NCBI GenBank assembly: GCA_003282975.1
Contig: QBYD01000009.1
Coordinates: 1-48,261, forward strand
Reading direction: 5' to 3'
Origin: Pelagibacteraceae bacterium AG-325-C10
Lineage (GTDB): Bacteria; Pseudomonadota; Alphaproteobacteria; Pelagibacterales; Pelagibacteraceae
DNA length: 48,261 bases
Shown here: one piece after another, positions 44,372 through 48,261 of the stretch
Layout of the letters: the number at the start of each line of letters is the position of its first letter
Numbering within the stretch: the first letter of the stretch is position 1
The notes under the pieces: generated by a model
What the model was told of the DNA's origin: nothing
Database searches by the model: none
The model's input: only the letters and a program-made list of their open reading frames with translations
Program-made: the position numbers and the translations under genes

Positions 44372-44623
44372 ATGAAAAATCTTTTGGCTGTACTAATTCT
44401 TTTTTTTTCTTTGGTAAACTTTGTTGTTGCTGATGATAGAGAAAGTTGTGCTAAATATTCATCAAAAGCAAATACGAGAAATGCAGCCTCATATATTTAT
44501 TCCACGTGTCTTAATTCAGATGGTTTTTTTAAAAGTAAAGCTTTTAAATGTGCAATTAGGTCTGGAAAAGCAAAAACAAGTAATGCAGCTGCTTATTTAT
44601 ATAGTTCTTGTTTAAATGATTAA
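44372..44623 (+). CDS. Small secreted protein with duplicated Cys-pair motif
   Basis: An 83-residue protein with a signal peptide (1-20, ending FVVA-DDR). The 63-residue mature part is a duplication: CAKYSSKANTRNAASYIYST-C-LN at 26-48 and CAIRSGKAKTSNAAAYLYSS-C-LN at 60-82, with 15 of 23 positions identical. Each unit has two cysteines 20 residues apart, suggesting two disulfide-closed helical hairpins. The family is not recognised. It immediately follows the 150-residue hypothetical gene. Confidence 0.7.
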   Translation: MKNLLAVLILFFSLVNFVVADDRESCAKYSSKANTRNAASYIYSTCLNSDGFFKSKAFKCAIRSGKAKTSNAAAYLYSSCLND

Positions 44624-44671
44624 AAAAATTGATAAAAAATTATTATTCTTATTAAATAATTTTACATTATA

Positions 44672-44693
44672 ACTTGTATCAAACTTGTATCAA
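44672..44693. repeat. Tandem 11-bp repeat upstream of 75-residue gene
   Basis: ACTTGTATCAA occurs twice back to back, 28 bases before the GTG start of the next gene and downstream of an AT-rich stretch. Two half-sites one helical turn apart (11 bp) suit cooperative protein binding on one DNA face. A chance or slippage origin is possible. Confidence 0.6.
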
Positions 44694-44720
44694 ATGAGAT
44701 GAAACAAAAAATGGGTCAGT

Positions 44721-44948
44721 GTGAACAAAGAAAACGCAAGTAAACTCTGGAAAATTATTCAGGAAGCTGGCGATTATTTGGGCGATCAGCTGCCCGACCA
44801 CCCAAATCATCCTAAAGGAAGAAACCCCTACGCCCATGTAGCGATATGTGTGAAAGATAATTTTAATGCAAGTTATAAAGATATTCCCGATGAAAAATTT
44901 AATGAGGTGGTAGATTATATTGAATATTTAAAACAAAACCCTAGTTAG
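44721..44948 (+). CDS. Conserved-looking small hypothetical protein
   Basis: A 75-residue soluble protein with ASKLWKIIQEAGDYLGDQLP, DHPNHPKGRNPYAHVAICVK and FNEVVDYIEYLKQNP. The start is GTG at 44721; an in-frame stop lies seven codons upstream, so there is no longer form. The middle (about 44760-44850) is visibly richer in G and C than the neighbours. The HPNHPKGRNPYAH segment with three His residues could bind metal, but this is only a suggestion. The family is not recognised. Its end overlaps the threonine aldolase gene tail-to-tail by 8 bases. Confidence 0.65.
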   Translation: MNKENASKLWKIIQEAGDYLGDQLPDHPNHPKGRNPYAHVAICVKDNFNASYKDIPDEKFNEVVDYIEYLKQNPS

Positions 44949-45993
44949 TATTATTAAGTATACCTAAAAATTCATCAACATCATTGTCGTTAGTATTCCA
45001 AGCAGTTACTAATCTCACAGCTTTACCATCCCATTCATCCTCATTAATTGTATAGCCTTCAGAGTTTAAATTATCGATTTTATTTCTAGGAAATGTAGCA
45101 AAAATTTCATTGGCTTCAGTTGGATAAGATAAATTTATATCAGAATGAGTATTTAACCCCTCGCTTAATCTTTTTCCCATTTTATTTGCATGTTTGGCGT
45201 TTTTAAGCCACACATCGTTAGTTATATATGCATCCAGTTGAGCAGAGACGAAACGCATTTTAGATAATAAATGCCCTGCTCTTTTCATTAAAAAAGCAAC
45301 ATTACCAACTAAATCTTTTTTAAAGAAAATTATAGCTTCTGCAGCTATACAACCATTTTTGGTTGCTCCAAATGATAATACATCAATACCTGACTTCCAA
45401 GTCATTTCAGCTGGTGTTACATCAAGTGACACTAATGCATTAGCAAACCGTGCTCCATCCATATGCATATTTAAATTATGATTATGAGTAACATCTGATA
45501 TTTTTTTAATTTCATCTAATTGATAAACTTCTCCTGTTTCACAAACTTGTGTAATACTCACTGATGAGGGTTGAGTATGGTGTACAATTCCTTTTCCAGT
45601 AATCGCTTCATCTAGTTCTTCTGCAGTTATTTTTCCTTTAACACCCTGAAGAGTAACAAGTTTTCCACCACCAGTATAGAATTCTGGAGCACCACATTCA
45701 TCGGTGTTTATATGGGACATCTTATGACAATAAATATTACCAAATGATGGCGTCATCGTTGATAAAGCTAAAGCATTAGCTGCAGTTCCTGATGCAGTAG
45801 GAAAAACTATAACTTCTTTTTCAAAAATTTCAGAAAATTTATCTTGAAGTTCGGTTGAAATTTGATCGTTTCCATAAGGAGTGCTGTCTCCTTCATTTGC
45901 TTTGATAATTGCATCTAATACTTCTGGACAAGCACCAGCAACATTATCTGATGCAAATTTAACTCTTTCTCTTTTAGTTTTAATTTTTGCCAT
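44941..45993 (-). CDS. ltaE: Low-specificity L-threonine aldolase
   Basis: A 350-residue PLP enzyme of fold type I that cleaves L-threonine or allo-threonine to glycine and acetaldehyde. It shows FASDNVAGACPEVLDAI, GTAANALAL, MHMDGARFANA (PLP-contacting Asp and Arg) and LSFGATKNG with the Schiff-base lysine. It starts 2 bases after the amidinotransferase stop and is third in the creatinase-AGAT-ltaE operon. Glycine from this enzyme could feed the amidinotransferase; a related beta-hydroxy amino acid could also be the true substrate. Confidence 0.9.
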   Translation of the reverse strand: MAKIKTKRERVKFASDNVAGACPEVLDAIIKANEGDSTPYGNDQISTELQDKFSEIFEKEVIVFPTASGTAANALALSTMTPSFGNIYCHKMSHINTDECGAPEFYTGGGKLVTLQGVKGKITAEELDEAITGKGIVHHTQPSSVSITQVCETGEVYQLDEIKKISDVTHNHNLNMHMDGARFANALVSLDVTPAEMTWKSGIDVLSFGATKNGCIAAEAIIFFKKDLVGNVAFLMKRAGHLLSKMRFVSAQLDAYITNDVWLKNAKHANKMGKRLSEGLNTHSDINLSYPTEANEIFATFPRNKIDNLNSEGYTINEDEWDGKAVRLVTAWNTNDNDVDEFLGILNNTN

Positions 45994-45995
45994 AT

Positions 45996-47111
45996 CTATT
46001 GCTTTGGAAAATAATCTTTAAGATCACCTTCTCGATAAACATCTGCAGTACAACAATGAAGTCCACCTCCAAATGCGTAAGCATCTCTAAGTTCTATAGG
46101 AACTACTTCCATACCTAATTTGTCTAATTGTTCAGCTTGATAAACTTCACTCTTTTCAACACAAACTGTTTTTGGGTCAAGAACTAACACATTCATTGAT
46201 AGCCATGTAGATGAATAACATAAGGGAGGTGGTTCATTATGTGCGGGTTGAGCACTATCAATAATTTCCCAGCCATTATCTTCAAATAGTTTTCTTTGTT
46301 CTTTTGGCAGTCTTCTTTGAGGATTGTTAATAATTAATCCCTCTTTAATAGGAGTGAAAGTTGCATCAATATGTATTGGATAAGGGTCACCTGGAAAGTT
46401 AACTGCATGAACTCTATGATCTTTGTAATGTCTTTTTAACCAATCAATACCTTTTAGATTTGTAGTAAAACCATGTTGAACGACCAAGTCTTTACCAAAT
46501 CTTAAAACATCAGCGGCATCAAATAACGGCTCTTCATCTGTTGTTACAAAAAACTTATCTTCAGTCCATTGCAACCTTTTTTGAATACCAATCTTATCAG
46601 ATAAATAATCTTTTCGATAATCAGCATCTGTCAGTCTTGGTTTTGGAGCTGACTCATGCCTCATATTTGGATCAGAGTTATAATAATCTTTTAATAAGGG
46701 TCGGTAACAAAGATATTCAAACCATCTACAACGATAACTCATAGTTGCTTCTAAAATTTCATTTCCAACAGTAAGCAAAACATCTCTTGGAGGCATACAT
46801 CCAAACATAGTTTCTGCTTCCCAATCTGGAGTAGATGTTTTTTGATTAAAATCTATTGGTGTTGGACGATCTACTTTAATTCCTTTTTTTTCAAGCAAGC
46901 TTGCGAAATTATCCAAAAGTTGATTTGCTTTATCAACAGTATCTTTTGTTCTAGGACCAAACTGACCTCTCATATCACTATCCTCTGGAACCTTAGCATC
47001 CAGAGCTGGTTCTGGTGCTGGAATACATGTTCCATCCGCTCTACCAACAATTACATGTTTTAACGGATCCCATTCATTCCAACTATTAACTATAGTCTTC
47101 TGATCATTCAT
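45996..47111 (-). CDS. Glycine amidinotransferase-like enzyme (AGAT family)
   Basis: A 371-residue amidinotransferase of the AGAT/StrB family. The catalytic triad is visible: Asp in LFDAADVLRFGKDLVV, His in PIHIDATFTPI, and the Cys nucleophile at 353 in AFGGGLHCCTADVYREG, matching the GGGFHCWTCDV of human AGAT. Its N-terminus NSWNEWDPLKHVIVGRADG matches the family start, so I chose ATG at 47111, 4 bases after the creatinase stop, rather than an in-frame start 25 codons upstream. AGAT moves the amidino group from arginine to glycine, making guanidinoacetate and ornithine. The acceptor here could instead be another amine. Confidence 0.88.
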   Translation of the reverse strand: MNDQKTIVNSWNEWDPLKHVIVGRADGTCIPAPEPALDAKVPEDSDMRGQFGPRTKDTVDKANQLLDNFASLLEKKGIKVDRPTPIDFNQKTSTPDWEAETMFGCMPPRDVLLTVGNEILEATMSYRCRWFEYLCYRPLLKDYYNSDPNMRHESAPKPRLTDADYRKDYLSDKIGIQKRLQWTEDKFFVTTDEEPLFDAADVLRFGKDLVVQHGFTTNLKGIDWLKRHYKDHRVHAVNFPGDPYPIHIDATFTPIKEGLIINNPQRRLPKEQRKLFEDNGWEIIDSAQPAHNEPPPLCYSSTWLSMNVLVLDPKTVCVEKSEVYQAEQLDKLGMEVVPIELRDAYAFGGGLHCCTADVYREGDLKDYFPKQ

Positions 47112-47115
47112 AATT

Positions 47116-48261
47116 TTAATTTTGTATAATATTATTCTCAGGCCCGAAAGGAAATTTTGTAATATTCTCAGCACCTTCGTCACCAATAACTAAAATATCA
47201 TGCTCCCTATATCCACCTGCCCCTGGATTTCCTTCGGGAATCATAATCATAGGCTCCATTGAAATGACCATATTTTTTTCGAGAACAGTATCGATGTCTT
47301 CTCTAAGTTCTAATCCAGCCTCTCTTCCATAAAAATGTGAAAGAACTCCAAAAGAATGGCCATACCCAAAAGTTCGATAATGCAAATAACCAAGTTCAGC
47401 AAATAATTCATTCAGTTCATGGCATATATCAGAACATTTTACACCAGGTTTAATAAGTTCTAACCCACGTTTATGAACTTTTACATTTGCTTCCCATGCT
47501 TTAAGTGAAGCATCATCAGCATGATCTAGAAATAATGTTCTTTCTAACGCGGTATAATATCCAGAAATCATTGGAAAAGTATTTAGAGATAATATATCTC
47601 CTTTTGTTAGTTTTCTATTTGTCTTTGGATTGTGTGCGCCATCTGTATTAATCCCCGATTGAAACCAAACCCATGTATCCATATATTCTGCGCCAGGATA
47701 AGTTTTTACAATTTCTCTTTCCATTCGATCACGTCCAGCAATTGCAACTTCAATTTCTGTATTACCTTCTCTTATATTTTTAACAATTTCCTCACCACCT
47801 AGGTCAGCAATACGAGCTCCATTTTTAATAATTTCAATTTCTTCATCAGATTTAATCATTCTTAATTGCATTAATTCTTTTGAGACATCGCTAAAAACTG
47901 AAAATGTAAAAATAGATCCAATTTTTTCTCTCATATCTAGTGTTACATGATCATTCTCAAGTCCAATATTTTTAGGTGGATCATCTCTACCAATAATCGA
48001 CACAATTGCTCTAAGAAAATTATCTCTTTTCCAATCTGTATAAATTACATTATCACAGTGTGATCTTCTCCAAGGTTGACTTGCATCAATATTAGCTGAA
48101 ATAGTTGAAATTTTATTTTTAGTGATAACACATCCATAAGGTCTTCCAAAAGAGCAGTAAATAAAACCTGTATAATAAGCAATATTATGCATTGAAGTTA
48201 AAATAACCATGTCTAAATTATTTTTATCCATGACAGTTCTTAAATTATTTACTCTTTGATC
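47116..48261 (-). CDS. Creatinase (creatine amidinohydrolase), 5' end outside window
   Basis: A peptidase-M24-fold enzyme closely resembling Pseudomonas creatinase, which hydrolyses creatine to sarcosine and urea without metal. Recognisable stretches are YCSFGRPYG, ANIDASQPWRR, WFQSGINTDGAHNP (catalytic His), FPMISGYYTALERTLFLDH, YRTFGYGHSFG, AGGYREHDI and the last residues NITKFPFGPENNII. The frame stays open past ATG 48231 to the window edge, and residues DQRVNNLRTV before that ATG align with the known creatinase N-terminal region. I therefore treat the gene as truncated by about 30-40 residues, not starting at 48231. It heads the operon with the AGAT-like and threonine aldolase genes. Confidence 0.9.
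   Translation of the reverse strand, partial: DQRVNNLRTVMDKNNLDMVILTSMHNIAYYTGFIYCSFGRPYGCVITKNKISTISANIDASQPWRRSHCDNVIYTDWKRDNFLRAIVSIIGRDDPPKNIGLENDHVTLDMREKIGSIFTFSVFSDVSKELMQLRMIKSDEEIEIIKNGARIADLGGEEIVKNIREGNTEIEVAIAGRDRMEREIVKTYPGAEYMDTWVWFQSGINTDGAHNPKTNRKLTKGDILSLNTFPMISGYYTALERTLFLDHADDASLKAWEANVKVHKRGLELIKPGVKCSDICHELNELFAELGYLHYRTFGYGHSFGVLSHFYGREAGLELREDIDTVLEKNMVISMEPMIMIPEGNPGAGGYREHDILVIGDEGAENITKFPFGPENNIIQN

Overview
This 48.3 kb window is a chromosomal segment of a streamlined, very AT-rich alphaproteobacterium, most probably of the SAR11 clade (Pelagibacterales). The evidence is the low GC visible throughout, Lys/Asn/Ile-rich proteins, extreme gene packing (no gene-free stretch over 300 bases, many 1-11 bp overlaps of the ATGA, TTGA or TAATG kind), and alphaproteobacterial gene groups such as pepA<>lptFG-lptD-surA-pdxA-rsmA, a short DnaA-like Hda beside purM/purN, and an NDUFA12-type complex I protein. 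No rRNA, tRNA, CRISPR array, IS element or prophage was seen. The lineage is inferred from these traits; no database search was possible.

Layout. 1-3867 (minus): mrcA, prfB and the start of an AsmA-like envelope protein, tightly overlapped. prfB is encoded in two frames and needs a +1 programmed frameshift at CTTTGA. 3971-10681: RNase E/G (plus), thiS-thiG (minus), aroQ-accB-accC (plus), DUF2155 and NDUFA12-type genes (minus), and a stand-alone NrdJ C-terminal-domain protein (plus). 10686-17652: aspS, hda and a DUF2066 gene (minus), purM-purN (plus), ndk and pepA (minus). 17714-25440: the outer-membrane biogenesis operon lptF-lptG-lptD-surA-pdxA-rsmA. 25429-28020 (minus): gmk and fatty-acid genes acpP, fabG, fabD. 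28108-33100: rpsF-rpsR-rplI, dnaB and an RND-type exporter. 33106-40101 (plus): cvpA-purF, an HD-domain protein, gshA-gshB and two transporters.

40112-44948 is the accessory part. It has secreted cysteine-rich and thioredoxin-fold proteins, a CRTAC1-like beta-propeller protein, several tiny membrane or secreted proteins, a 36-nt repeat present twice ahead of small genes, and tandem short repeats. 44941-48261 (minus) holds creatinase (cut by the window end), a glycine-amidinotransferase-like enzyme and a threonine aldolase in one tight operon. Together these look like a guanidino-compound (creatine/guanidinoacetate) and glycine metabolism unit.

The main leads are the creatinase-AGAT-threonine aldolase operon; RNase E/G without its zinc-link cysteines; the lone NrdJ C-terminal domain; the exact 60-residue repeats in LptD; the cysteine-rich secreted protein next to a thioredoxin-like protein lacking the cis-proline; and the repeated leader element at 43327 and 43874.
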